A model generated the notes under the pieces. It was given only the letters and a program-made list of their open reading frames with translations, was not told where the DNA came from and searched no databases. From Capra hircus (lineage: Eukaryota; Chordata; Mammalia; Artiodactyla; Bovidae): a stretch of DNA of 64,000 nucleotides. Both the position numbers and the translations under genes were made by a program. Positions 21,465 to 32,973 of this stretch are shown piece after piece; the first letter of the stretch is position 1; every line of letters starts with the position of its first letter. The stretch spans positions 34,838,575-34,902,574 of the forward strand of contig NC_030819.1 of assembly GCF_001704415.2 (NCBI RefSeq), written 5' to 3'.

Positions 21465-22790
21465 AAAGATGACTTGTTTTTTGTAAGGCCTCCCCAGACA
21501 GCCATTTTGCTTTTTTGCATTTCTTTTCCATGGGAATGGTCTTGATCCCTGTCTCCTGTACAATGTCACGAACCTCATTCCATAGTTCATCAGGCACTCT
21601 ATCAGATCTAGACCCTTAAATCTATTTCTCACTTCCACTGTATAATCATAAGGGATTTAGAGTTCCAGAAAAACATCTATTTCTGCTTTATTGACTATGC
21701 CAAAGCCTTTCACTGTGTGGATCACAAGAAACTGTGGAAAATTCTTCAAGAGTTGGGAATACCAGACCACCCAACCTGCCTCTTGAGAAATCTGTATGCA
21801 GGTCAGGAAGCAACAGTTAGAACTGGACATGGAACAACAGACTGGTTCCAAATAGGAAAAGGAGTACATCAAGGCTGTATATTGTCACCCTGCTTATTGA
21901 ACTTTATGCAGAGTACATCATGAGAAACGCTGGGCTGGAAGAAACACAAGCTGGAATCAAGATTGCCGGAGAAATATCAGTCACTTCAGATATGCAGATG
22001 ACACTACCCTTATGGCAGAAAGTGAAGAGGAGCTAAAAAGCCTCTTGATGAAAGTGAAAGAGGAGAGTGAAAAAGCTGGCTTAAAGCTCAACATTCAGGA
22101 AACGAAGATCATGGCATCTGGTCCCATCACTTCATGGGAAATAGATGGGGAAACAGTAGAAACAGTGTCAGACTTTATTTTTTGGGGTTCCAAAATCACT
22201 GCAGATGGTGACTGCAGCCATGAAATTAAAAGACGCTTACTCCTTGGAAGAAAAGTTATGACCAACCTAGATAGTATATTCAAAAGCAGAGACATTACTT
22301 TGCTGACTAAGGTCCGTCTAGTCAAGGCTATGGTTTTTCCTGTGGTGATGTATGGATGTGAGAGTTGGACTGTGAAGAAGGCTGAGCGCCAAAGAATTGA
22401 TGAGTTTGAACTGTGGTGTTGGAGAGGACTCTTGAGGGTCCCTTGGACTGCAAGGAGATCCAGCCAGTCCATTCTGCAGGAGATCAACCCTGGGATTTCT
22501 TTGGAAGGAATGATGCTAAAGCTGAAACTCCAGTACTTTGGCCACCTCATGTGAAGAATTGACTCATTGGAAAGGACTCTGATGCTGGGAGAGGTTGGGG
22601 GCAGGAGGAGAAGGGGACGACCGAGGATGAGATGGCTGGATGGCATCACTGACTCGATGGACGTGAGTCTGAGTGAACTCCGGGAGATGGTGATGGACAG
22701 GGAGGCCTGGCGTGCTGCAATTCATGGGGTCGCAAAGAGTCAGACATGACTGAGTGACTGAACTGAACTGAACTGAAAGATGACTTGTTT
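21465..22790 (+). mobile_element. BovB with inverted 5' segment and 15-bp TSD
   Basis: One insertion made of two BovB segments in opposite orientation. 21480-21658 is antisense and covers the endonuclease-RT linker (encoding VEVRNRFKGLDL and KAKWLSGEAL on the minus strand). 21659-22775 is sense, from the RT palm (YAKAFHCVDHKKLWKIL) through the catalytic box region to the terminal TGAACTGAACTGAA. The perfect duplication AAAGATGACTTGTTT at 21465-21479 and 22776-22790 shows that both entered together. The C-terminal frame is open for 180 codons (22012-22554), then broken by a TGA at 22552-22554. Confidence 0.95.
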
Positions 22791-23054
22791 AAATTTAGAA
22801 AGGTCTTAGAAAAAACATTTAAGGATATTAGACTTTTAGTCACAAAGATCTGGCTTTAATTATCTTCTATTAAATATTGCTAAAACTGGTCCAAGTTATT
22901 GGGGATTTTGAACTGTTCTTTAAAATGTTTATTATGGTAAAGAAAACTATTTGAAACATATAAGGCCAGAAACAAATATCAACAAACCATGGTCTCTCAA
23001 AGGTTTACAGTCTAGTAATCAATTATATGTATAATAAAGAGAACCACAAATATA

Positions 23055-23142
23055 TTGTTGCTGTTCAGTCACTCAGTTGTGTCCAACTCTTTGAGACCCC
23101 ATGGACTATAGCACACCAGGCTTCCCTGTCCTTCACCATCTC
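23055..23142 (-). mobile_element. BovB 3' end, 88 bases
   Basis: Antisense extreme 3' end of BovB: TTGCTGTTCAGTCACTCAGT to CCCTGTCCTTCACCATCTC. One of the shortest BovB truncations in the window. Confidence 0.85.
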
Positions 23143-24942
23143 ATGTATCTGTGTATGTTTATATATTTATATAAATGATTATCTATTAAAAGCATGTGCT
23201 ATGTATAACTATATGTAGCAAATAAAACATATGATATAATAATATCATTTAATGTAACATAAAAAATATTATATATATCAAATAAAAGGAACCATAAGAG
23301 TGGCATAAACAGAAAACAATAGACTTAGTGATGAGAGTGATATTTGCATGTAAGAAATCAAGACAAGCCTTGTGAGATCTGATAGTAATCTTCACAGTCT
23401 CCAGAATGGCTAAGTAGTCAACAATAAAGAGGAGTCTATATTTAAGGTGCAAAAAAGAAAATGAATAAGGCAACATTAAGCAGCCAAAATCTGCATACAG
23501 AAAATGAAAATATACACTATTTAGTATATGACAAGAGGGTGTAGGGTAGTACAAATAAGCCTGGACATACACTTGGTCGCACCACATGGAGGACATTTGA
23601 AAGCCAGGCTGAAGAGTTAGGTTTTATACAATTGACTGAAAGCACTGCAGGTTTTCCACCAGGGGAGCACTAAAGTCAGAGCTAAGGTTTGGCAAGTTTT
23701 CATTTAATATACATAATTGAAGAGAGAGAAAAGAAGCATGATTGCTACTCAGAGAAAGTGTACAACAGCACAAGCGGAAAATAATAAGGTGCTAAAAGGA
23801 AGCAAATGGAGAGGGAGAGGGGAAGGAGGAAGCAGAGGTAGGAGATGTTTCATGGGAGCTGGTAAGTAAGGTCTATGTGGAGGCCACAGAGGACAAGCGA
23901 CTAACTGTGAGCCAAGATGGCAGTGCCCCGATTCTCAATGCGACAAAGTCAGTCCAACAAATGTCTCCAGAGTGTTGGCTGCACAGAAGGCTCCATGAAC
24001 TGTGCTGAGTGAGACAAACAGAGGGCACTCAGGGCTTGGGTAAACTCACAAAGGAGAAAAGCAAGTCAATAGCAATTCCTACAATTCAAACTTAATCAGT
24101 GCTTAACAAACAGGAGAGTGATTTTTGTGGTGGGGAGTAGGAGCCAGAGATGCTGTTGAGATAAAGGCCTAGGGAACATTTGGGAAGCATGGTACAAAGA
24201 AGGAAGATTAGATCACTCAGGAAAAATAACTGAGCCAGAAGCATAGGAGAAGCATATTAAAAGCCTAGGAGCTGAGAGCAAGAAAGGGTTTTGACTTTGT
24301 ATAATATGGAAGGAGGGATGAAGGAGACAGAATGCAGATAGAAGCTGACTGAAGGCAAGCATTGTCCATATAAAAGAATAATCCCAAGTAGGCAGGTATG
24401 CAATGGAAACCAGCCCAAACTAATTTCATTTCTAATAACCAAAATGTGGGTCTTTACCTATCTGTTCCCCTGCCCAGATGGTGAAGGTGAAGGCTTTAAC
24501 TACCTCTGATGCAAGGAGGAGGTACACTATGAGCAGCAGAAATCTCTAGTTTCTCCTTGCAATGTGCCCAAGTCTAATTAGCTTCTCGGTATTGATGGCT
24601 GATGTGAACACATGCTTATATAAGTTTGTCTTGTTGTCAGTTGGATTATGATTATTTTAATGCCATCTAAAAATTAAAACTAATTTTGGAGGTATTTACA
24701 AGTATAATCATTTTGATGGCATTTAAAAACTATCTTCCCCTAGAATAAAGCAAAGTATAATAACCTTGAATTATATATCCACACCATGAAACACAATGCA
24801 ATCACTAAAAGAATGGTTGAAAAGTCAGCCATTTGACTTGGAATGATTTCTACAAAAAATGAGTAGAAAAACAATGTTGAGAAGTATGACTAATATTTTG
24901 CTAGTTTTTGTATAAAACAAAGCAATGCAAAACTCCCTATAC
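23143..24942. other. 1.8-kb stretch free of recognisable young repeats
   Basis: No BovB, SINE or L1. A purine-rich part at 23730-23860 carries GGAGAGGGAGAGGGGAAGG. Phrases near 23640-23690 suggest very old interspersed repeat material, but I cannot name it. The longest frame (115 codons, minus, 23249-23596) is hydrophobic and AT-driven, without motifs. Confidence 0.5.
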
Positions 24943-24981
24943 TTGTATATGCAAATTATGTGATTGTATATGCAAATTATG
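24943..24981. repeat. 18-bp direct repeat containing octamer ATGCAAAT
   Basis: TTGTATATGCAAATTATG occurs at 24943-24960 and again at 24964-24981, three bases apart. Each copy contains ATGCAAAT, the POU/Oct octamer word. Functional meaning unknown; in AT-rich DNA a local slippage duplication is the simpler explanation. Confidence 0.9.
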
Positions 24982-24989
24982 ATTACCTG

Positions 24990-25912
24990 AGTTCAGTTCA
25001 GTTTCTCAGGCTTGTCCAACTCTTTGCGACCCCATGGACTGCAGCACGCCAGGCTTCCCTGTTCATCACAAACTGTTGGAGCTTAGTCAAACTCATGTCC
25101 ATCGAGTCAGTGATGCCATCCAAAGATCTCATCCTCTGTTGACCCCTTCTCCCACCTTCAATCTTTCCCAGCATCAGGATCTTTTCCAGTGAGTCAGCTC
25201 TTCACATCAGGTGGCCAAAGTATTGGAGTTTCAGCTTCAGCATAAGTCTTTCCAACGAATATTCAGGACTGATTTCCTTTAGGATGAACTAGATCTCCTT
25301 GCAGTCCAAGGGACTCTCAAGAGTCTTCTCCAGCACCACAGTTCAAAAGCATCAATTCTTCAGTGTTCAGCTTTCTTTATAGTCCAACTCTCACTTCAAT
25401 ACATGACTACCGGAAAAACCATACCTTTGACAAGGTGGACCTTTGTGGGCAAAGTAACGTCTCTGCTTTTTAATATGCTGTCTAGGTTGGTCACAGCTTT
25501 TCTTCCAAGGAGCAAGTGTCTTTTAATTTCATGACTGGAGTCACCATCTGCAGTGATTTTGGAACCCCCCAAAATAAAGTCTCTCAGTGTTTCCATTATT
25601 TCCCCATCTATTTGCTGTGAAGTGATGGGACCAGATGCCATGATCTTCGTTTTCTGAATGTTGAGTTTTAAGCCAACTTTTTCTCTCTCTTCTTTCACTT
25701 TCATCAAGAGGCTCTCTTTAGTTCTTCTTCACTTTCTGCCGTAAGGGTGGTGTCATCTGCATATCTGAGGTTATTGATATTTCTCCCAGAAATTTTGATT
25801 CCAGCTTGTGCTTCATCCAGCCTGGCATTTCGTGATGTACTCTGCATAGAAGTTAAATAAGCAGAGTGACAATATACAAACGACGTACTACTCCTTTCCC
25901 AGTTTGGAACCA
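24990..25912 (-). mobile_element. BovB LINE, RT C-terminal half
   Basis: Antisense BovB from the terminal GTTCAGTTCAG through the thumb region to just upstream of the catalytic box (minus strand encodes RYADDTTLTAESEEELK at about 25710-25770). Coding relics are 103 and 82 codons, separated by a frameshift near 25705. 5' truncated near 25912. Confidence 0.94.
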
Positions 25913-27136
25913 TATGACCACATGAGCTTGCAGAGAATATGGAACAACACATACTCTGTGCTTATTTTGAGTAAAGGATTGTGTGGTTGGAAATGAGGCC
26001 AGGTGGTGATGGAGTTAACACGAAGAACAAAAATAAAGGATTTCACTTGAAAAAGCAGATGCGTAGTAATTACATTTATGAATGCATGTAAAGTTTTACA
26101 TATATGTGTAAGTGCACTTGGAATATATTTACAAAGAAATTTGGCTTAATAGCAGGGTAAAAGCACAAGCAGATTTAGTAAGAGGGTATATTGAATTTCA
26201 AACAATGAAGGCGGAAAAAAAATCTGGTTTCAATTTCAATTTATTGTCCCCTCAGAGGCTATTTCTGTTTCTTCCTGTGTTCAAAGTCTTCTTTGGAAAC
26301 CAAATTCCCCCAAACATGTCAATTTGTTTGACATATAAGCTATTCCTGTGACATCTCCTTTATATATCAGTTACAATTGAAGAAAACTGGCTTTTTTTCT
26401 CCCAACTATGAGAGTAATCCTTCAGAGCATCTGTCATCTCTATCTGACTAGTAAAATCGTTATTTGCTTTCTGCCAGCATCCGAAAAACAGAACTTTTTT
26501 CGTTGTGGTCAACTTCCCTATTTAAGTGCAGATTTTCAAAAATTTCCTCCCAAACTGGATGTTACACTGATTTGTATTCTTAGCTAAGCCTCTGTGATAC
26601 TGTAGAGCCTTCATTAATCTGCTTCTTTCCAGCATTTATCAGCAAAGTAGTTAGAAGCATCAGACTGCATTAATGAAGAATTCCCCTTGGTCTCTGCAGC
26701 CATTGCCAAGCCAAGGCCAATCTTTGGGAAAAGATGACTTAAGCAGAGACAGGACAGCAGAAGTGACTTGCAATTTATGGCAAATAAATGAGCACTGTGC
26801 TAGAGAGTTTTGTGGCTCCTAGTATTATACCATTGCTCAGGTACTAAGGGTCACTTTTCTCCATCAAAGCCTATTCAAGTAGTCCTTACTCTCAAGGTTC
26901 AGTCCAATGGTTTCTCCCACATCACATGGTCTCTAATTTATCTCCACTTAGAAGTAATCTTCAATCCTTCTGCCCCTTTTCTGTCCTGCAATAGAAATCA
27001 ATCTATACCCTTTTCTGGCATTTACCACCTGCTACCTTGTATAACAATACCATAGTTTGTTGTCTGCAGTTTCAGAGTTAACTTCTGAAACAGTAAATGT
27101 GCTTTCCTATCAACTGTGTTAAGCCACCAGCACACT
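25913..27136. other. 1.2-kb unclassified unique sequence
   Basis: No named repeat. Frames of 79-81 codons (26112-26351, 26810-27055) have no motif. No gene call. Confidence 0.5.
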
Positions 27137-27145
27137 GTGAACAGT

Positions 27146-27744
27146 TCAGTTCAGTTCATTTCAGTGGCTTAGTCGTGTCCGACTCTTTGAGACCCCATGG
27201 ACTGCCACATGCCAGACTTCCCTGTCCATCACAAACTCCCAGAACTTACTCAAACTCATGTCCATCGCGTTGATGATGCCATCCAACCACCTCATCCTCT
27301 GTTATCCCCTTCTCCTCCTGCCCCCAATCTTTCCCAGCATCAGAGTCTTTTCCAGTGAGTCAGTGCTTTGCATCAGGAGGCCAAAGTATTGGAGTTTCAG
27401 CTTCAGCATCAGTCCTTCAAATGAACATTCAGGACTGATTTCCTTTAGGATGGACTGGTTGGATCTCCTTGTAATCCAAGGGACTCTCAGGAATCTTCTC
27501 CAACACCACAGTTCATAAGTATCAATTCTTCAGCACTAAACTTTATAGTCCAACTCTCACATCTATACATGACTATTGGAAAAACCATACCTTTGACTAG
27601 ATGGATCTTTGTTGGCAAAGTGATGTCTCTGCTTTTTGATATGTTGTCTATGTTGGTCATAGCTTTTCTTCCAAGGAGCAAGTGTCTTTCAATTTCATAA
27701 CAGGAGTCAACATCTGCAGTGATTTTGGAGCCCCCAAAAATACC
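27146..27744 (-). mobile_element. BovB LINE 3' copy with 9-bp TSD
   Basis: Antisense 5'-truncated BovB, TCAGTTCATTTCAGTGGCTT to CAGTGATTTTGGAGCCCCC. Flanked by GTGAACAGT at 27137-27145 and 27745-27753, identical. Relic frames up to 121 codons. Confidence 0.96.
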
Positions 27745-27753
27745 GTGAACAGT

Positions 27754-28439
27754 AGGTATACAATCAGTATACCTGACCAAACCATTAGCTGAGACGTGAT
27801 GCTGAGGCACCATCTTGGAGAGACTCTTAGAGACTGAATGTGCACTCAGCACTATATTCTCTAGTCTGAGATACTGTGATGGAACTCTCCTCTTGATCTC
27901 CAGTCAACTCTACAAATGTAGAGACATGATCAGAAATAGCCCCATCCACCTTCTCATGGGACAGAAGACTCTGTCTATGCTGTGTCTTTCCCAACCTAGC
28001 AACACAGTCAGAGTTGTGTTCTGACAACTCGTTGGTATTCCAAAAAATGAGAGCAGTAAGTTTTGTGTTAATTAGCTGATACAAGAGCCTGCTGGGTCTA
28101 GAAGAATAAGACTTAATGGAATTAGAGATTATGTATTCCAATCATAAATATGGAGGCAATAACTAATGCTGGTGATGAGATCAAATAAACATACATCCAT
28201 ATTGATGTGCTTTTTAATTCCCTTCCCCTGACTGAGATATTCTCAGGATTGTCTAGCAGTATAACAAACACACTTAAGACTACCCAAAAAGAATCTTTAA
28301 ATATAAGGACAATAATTCACTGTACTTTTTTAGATGAACAAATAGATCACTGCTGTAAATTTAGATGTGCATCATCTGAAATGTTGTTTATAATTTGAAG
28401 GAAAACATACTGAGCATATTATTTGAAAATATAACTCAA
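27754..28439. other. Unique sequence with an unexplained 104-codon frame
   Basis: No repeat recognised. On the minus strand 27827-28141 is open for 104 codons with a rather balanced composition (contains VDGAISDHVSTFVELTG). I do not recognise a family, there is no visible splice or promoter context, and it could be chance or an old pseudogene. Confidence 0.4.
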
Positions 28440-28905
28440 TATGTACACTGCTAAATTTAAAACAGATAACCAACAAGGACCTACTTATAGACAGGAAAGT
28501 TCATGCAATGTTATGTGGCAGACTGCTTGGGAAGGGAGTTTGGGGGAGAATGGATACATGTATATGCATGACTGACTTGCTCTGCTATACACCTTTAACT
28601 ATCACACCATTGTTAGTCAGCTATGTGTGTACATGCTAAGTCCCTTCAGTCATGTCCAACTCTTTGCAACCCTGTGGACTGTAGCCCACCAGACTCCTCT
28701 GTCTATGGGGTTCTCCAGGCAAGAATACTGGAGTGGGTTGCCATGCCCTCCTCCAGGGGATCTTCCTTGTTCCAGGGATTGAACCCGAGTCTTTTATGTC
28801 TCCTGCACTGGCAGGTGAGTTCTTTACCATGAGAACCACCTGGGAATCCTGTTAACCATTTATACCAATATAAAATTATATATACATATATATATATATA
28901 AATAG
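28440..28905 (+). mobile_element. Ruminant L1 3' end split by Bov-tA
   Basis: Sense L1 3' UTR in two pieces: 28440-28624 (AAACAGATAACCAACAAGGA, GGGAGTTTGGGGGAGAATGG, CACACCATTGTTAGTCAGCT) and 28851-28905 (ACCAATATAAAATTATATAT plus a TA run). The SINE between them is antisense. GTTAGTCAGCTAT and GTTAACCATTTAT at the edges fit a diverged TSD. Confidence 0.88.
28625..28849 (-). mobile_element. Bov-tA SINE inside L1
   Basis: Antisense Bov-tA, ATGCTAAGTCCCTTCAGTCA to GAGAACCACCTGGGAATCC. The tRNA-derived part carries a ~12-base insertion TTTTATGTCTCC before the GCACTGGCAGG block. Confidence 0.92.
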
Positions 28906-30924
28906 ACTTTAAAAAATAGCATAGCCCATGCTTCTCAACTTTTGCAGATCATTTTAATCTGGTGGTAGTAGATGTTTTTGAAGAAGAAATCAATAGTGAA
29001 AGGATAGAGCATCATGGGGCAAAGGAGAGGTTTTACTTTAGGTATGGTGTCTGGGAAAAGAAAGCCAATATAGAATGTATATGATATTTACAATGTCTTG
29101 AGATCGCACCTGTTCTAACACCATACAAACTACTATCAGAGATAACTGATACCTCAAGCACTAACTGTCCTGATCAAGAATCAAGGATGACTTACTCTCT
29201 CAGGGGTCTTAATCAAGGGTCCTTTAAACCTATCTTCAGCCTATCCAGGAAACTCTGAGAATTGTACATGAGGTTTTCCCAAGGGCATTTTCTCTCAGTA
29301 ATATAGAAATATTTACAAAGCACTAACCTAGATGATTATTTGTGTATTCTGTCTCCTATTGTGTAAACAAGGCAGCATACACACCAAGCCTTCTAGAACA
29401 ACATCACTGGGGACAGTCAAAGACAAGAGGGTATAGGTGTCTTCCACCACCCACTGCATTCTGGAGCAGCAACGAGGGATTTGGGGCTCTAGAGGGGAGA
29501 TACAGCCCCTGTGTTATCGGCTTTTAGCTACATAAGTAGGGGAGCACAACACCCAAGTGTAATCAAGATTAGGAGTTTGGTCCTTGGGGTCACAGGCAGG
29601 TGTTCTGGTAAATCCTTGGACTCCAGGTCTACTCTGCTGTTGCATTCATCACTCCTTGGGAGAGGTCAGGAGGACTGATCCTCCCTTTAATGTAGCCAAG
29701 GAGCTGGGGTTCCATGCCTTCTGATTGCAATTGTAACAGAACCTCTGACCTGAGCCACACTTACTGAAACAGGTATGGAAAAAGCAGGGAAGGCTGAAGT
29801 GGGAAAACACTGGTTCCTTGTATCTTGCTCAACTTTAATACTGGCTGGGAATAAATAGGCTTTCGGGGGAAGGTAGATGACCCAAGAAATCCCTTTTGTT
29901 ATCCCTCATTTCAGGTAGACATGGATTGCCCTCCTTGCTCTCATCCTGACGTTCTGACAATCCAAGCCTTGGTCAAATTAAGAGAAGCCACACGCTGCCT
30001 TCTCCATTCTCATGGTCACAGTTCCTGATGTCATCACCAAGGAAGCTGTTGATTCTTTCCTCATTTTCTTGGCTATGTTTGTTTGTTTATAAACTGATGC
30101 AGTTCATGAAGACGCCCTGATGCACCAAGGGAGCTATTGTGGTAACAGTCAGCTTCCTAGCATTCATGTGCTCTGATGAAAAGAAAGAGAAGAGGCTGAG
30201 GAAAGCAGGAGGGGCTTCTGGAGCACGGCCAAGGGAAGGAGAATCCCAGGGGACTCGGATGACTGTGGCATGGAACTCTGACCTCATCCTTCTGCACTCT
30301 GTCCTTCACTTGGGTTACTGCACTTGCAGGCAGCCTCTTTTTAAAATATATAGCCAAGTATCTGAAGGAAGGTTGAACATTAAATCATTCTTATTTAAGC
30401 ATTAATTAATTAGGTCTTTCCCAACATGTAGTTGAGTTCAGATGTGTGGGTGGTTAGATTGGGAGCCAAAAGGGAGGGTATTTGGGGTGTGGATGCCTCT
30501 GGGGTAGGGCAGACCTTGGGAGCATGGGAAAAGTAGAGCGTCAGCTAGACATTGTTCATCTGGAGAGAGAAGCATGGGAGCTGAGGACTGAATAAGTGAA
30601 GGAGGATGACAAAGGCGAATTGGGCTTATTTCAGAAGTTCATGCAGGGCTGGTACTACCCTCTTGACATCTAAAGGAATCTTCCTTTCTCTTCTCCCTCT
30701 TCATATCCTTCTCTTCTCCTGCTCCCACATCATCCCCTCCCTCTTCCTCCTCTTCTTCCTGCATCCTGGAACCACTCACCTCTACTAGATGTCAGAGGAG
30801 AATTGTAGGCACTATCACCCAGCTGCGTTGATTAAATAAAATCACTAGTGTGTCAGTAATGGGAGAACTAAAGAGCATCAGCTCCTTCAAGTGGCAAATA
30901 AGGAATAGAAATTTCCAAGAAGAA
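28906..30924. other. 2-kb stretch without recognisable repeats
   Basis: Longest interval in the window with no named transposable element. It holds a pyrimidine-rich tract (30676-30768) and several 60-88-codon frames on both strands (e.g. 30139-30405 plus) with no recognisable protein features. It is the best place to test for conserved non-coding elements. Confidence 0.5.
30676..30768 (+). repeat. Polypyrimidine tract
   Basis: About 90 bases almost entirely C and T (CTCTTCTCCCTCTTCATATC; CTCCCTCTTCCTCCTCTTCT). Low-complexity; could matter for DNA structure but is common in mammals. Confidence 0.8.
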
Positions 30925-31015
30925 AAGTCATCCAACTAGTCCAAGGTCCTTCTGGGACCAGAATCCAGGTTTCCTGATTCCCAATGAAGCGTTCTTTCTG
31001 TTCTACCAGAGAATT
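30925..31015 (-). mobile_element. MIR SINE fragment
   Basis: Antisense MIR: GTCATCCAACTAGTCCAAGG, GACCAGAATCCAGGTTTCCT, GATTCCCAATGAAGCG. Matches the MIR core and tRNA-derived side. Decayed. Confidence 0.6.
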
Positions 31016-31441
31016 TCCTAGATAAACAAAGAACTATATACCACATATGATGTTATTTGACTCATGAAACTAACCCTTATACTGCCTGTTTTGTGCCAAC
31101 TTTGTGCTAAAAGCTGGAAATTAAGGTGGGCATTATTTGAATTTTAAAAGTAGTTCATTGTGCTTCATTCCTATTCCTTAAAATTATAGACTTGACTGTA
31201 ATTTTTTCCATTTTACAGCTGTAGAAACAGAAAGAGGTCAAACACATTTCAGTTTGATGACCCAAAATATGATTTCAGTTGGATGACCTGGAATTATTAA
31301 TTTTTTTCTTTTTGAGTTTGCCTGTTCTTCATTCTGTTTAAATCTCAAGATGAACCTATCACAACTGCAAAAATGAAAATGCTTAAGGAAGAAACAGGAA
31401 TACAAAATAAAAAAGCTTATCATAAATCCCTGGGATCATAT
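31016..31441. other. Unclassified unique sequence
   Basis: At 31205-31245 CCATTTTACAGCTGTAGAAA weakly resembles an antisense MIR. Otherwise nothing recognised. Confidence 0.4.
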
Positions 31442-32196
31442 CAGTTCAGTCACTCAGTTGTGTCCGACTCTTTGCGACCCCATGAATTGCAGCATGCCAG
31501 GCCTCCCTGTTCATCACCATCTCCCGGAGTTCACTCAGACTCACGTCCATCGAGTCTGTGATGCCATCCAGCCATCTCATCCTCGGTCGTCCCCTTTTCC
31601 TCCTGTCCCCAATCCCTTCCCAGCATCAGAGTCTTTTCCAATGAGTCAACTCTTCGTATGAGGTGGCCAAAGTACTGGAGTTTCAGCTTTGGCATCATTC
31701 CTTCCAAAGAAATCCCAGGGTTGATCTCCTGCAGAATGGACTGGTTGGATCTCCTTGCAGTCCAAGGGACTCTCAAGAGTCTTCTCCAACACCACAGTTC
31801 AAAAGCATCAATTCTTCGGTGCTCAGCCTTCTTCACAGTCCAACTCTCACATCCATACATGACCGTAGGAAAAATCATACCCTTGACTAGACGGACCTTA
31901 GTCAGCAAAGTAATGTCTCTGCTTTTGAATATACTATCTAGGTTGGTCATAACTTTTCTTCCAAGGAGTAAGCGTCTTTTAATTTCATGGCTGCAGTCAC
32001 CATCTGCAGTGATTTTGGAGCCCAGAAAAATAAAGTCTGACACTGTTTCTACTGTTTCCCCATCTATTTCCCATGAAGTGATGGGACTGGATGCCATGAT
32101 TTTCATTTTCTGAATGTTGAGCTTTAAGCCAACTTTTTCACTCTCCTCTTTCACTTTCATCAAGAGGCTTTTTAGCTCCTCTTCACTTTCTGCCAT
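31442..32196 (-). mobile_element. BovB LINE, RT C-terminus, long open relic
   Basis: Antisense BovB from the terminal TCAGTTCAGTCACTCAG to the segment encoding MAESEEELK, just downstream of the catalytic YADD, which is lost. The minus frame 31531-32265 is open for 244 codons and is BovB from about residue 24, with the first residues from flanking DNA. It lacks endonuclease and catalytic residues, so it cannot be functional. CATAT on both sides is a weak TSD. Confidence 0.95.
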
Positions 32197-32265
32197 ATGG
32201 TTTGACTTAATTATCCTATCTTTCCATCTTATATGAACTCTAGAGCCAAAACAATAGCTGTACAT
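31531..32265 (-). pseudogene. BovB reverse transcriptase C-terminal relic
   Basis: The 244-codon frame carries the post-catalytic part of the BovB polyprotein: LKLNIQKMKIMASSPITSWE, SDFIFLGSKITADGDCSHEI, VMYGCESWTVKKAEHRR, then the basic ARRSNQ segment. RT motif C (YADD), motifs A and B, and the whole endonuclease are missing by 5' truncation. The start lies in non-BovB DNA at the insertion edge, so this is a truncated transposon pseudogene with a fortuitous start, not a host gene. Confidence 0.9.
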
Positions 32266-32734
32266 TAAATGAGGTTAGGCAGAGATGTATAAATATGTAA
32301 CAGGTATTACCTAGGCCACAACAGCCCTGTTTGTATAAAGCATAATAGCTAACATTAGTAATAGTCAAAATACTCTTATTTATTTGGCTCCATCTCCATC
32401 TGCATTATATCTTCTTTGCAAGTATAACTTTCTCCCAAATGTTTCCAGGTTGAGGTGCTGCATTGGTTGAGTGGAGATAACTGAGGTTTTAAATGAGCTC
32501 CTAACAAGTCCTTTTGTTTAATGTATTATGCTAACCCCATTTCCTCTTGTCCACTCAGCTTAGCAGTAAAAGCTGCTGATGGCAAAACTAACAGCTATGT
32601 AGACAGTGCCCACCTGGTTGGGTGGAACCCTGGCCACCAGGGCTGTATCAAGATGACTGCGTATCCATGGAACCCATCAGAGACTAACACCTTCTGTCTC
32701 CACAGTCCACAAGACAGAAATTAGCATCTCTGTT
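32198..32734. other. Unclassified unique sequence
   Basis: No named repeat. A 67-codon plus frame (32521-32724) has no recognisable features. Confidence 0.5.
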
Positions 32735-32850
32735 TTCAAACTAGGCTCAGAGATTTTAAGAAAGTTGGCCAAAATCACACAGCCAGGGACCTATTTTAAA
32801 CAAGCCAGCCTGACTGCAGAACCTACTTCCTAACGTCACACTGAAAGTTC
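32735..32850 (-). mobile_element. MIR SINE
   Basis: Antisense MIR: GGCTCAGAGATTTTAAGAAA, CAAAATCACACAGCCAGGGA, CAGCCTGACTGCAGAACC. Order and spacing fit the MIR core through the tRNA-derived part. Confidence 0.72.
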
Positions 32851-32973
32851 TGGTTTTACAAGGCAGTTGGACAGCAACACTTCTCTGGAGTCAGTCTTCC
32901 TCTGGCAAACTGGCTTCCTAGAGAAGGGCTTCTGGTGCTAGAAAGTTAGAAAAGCTGTGGATATGGGTAAGCC

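Noticed and set aside
22095..22649. 184-codon frame antisense to BovB
   Set aside because: A shadow of the BovB coding strand; the sense strand carries recognisable RT C-terminal sequence, the antisense has none.
30139..30405. 88-codon plus frame with a basic middle (EKKEKRLRKAGGASGARP)
   Set aside because: No family recognised, opposed frames of 66 codons exist on the other strand, and no splice or initiation context.
31658..32113. 151-codon plus-strand frame
   Set aside because: Antisense shadow of the BovB relic at 31442-32196.
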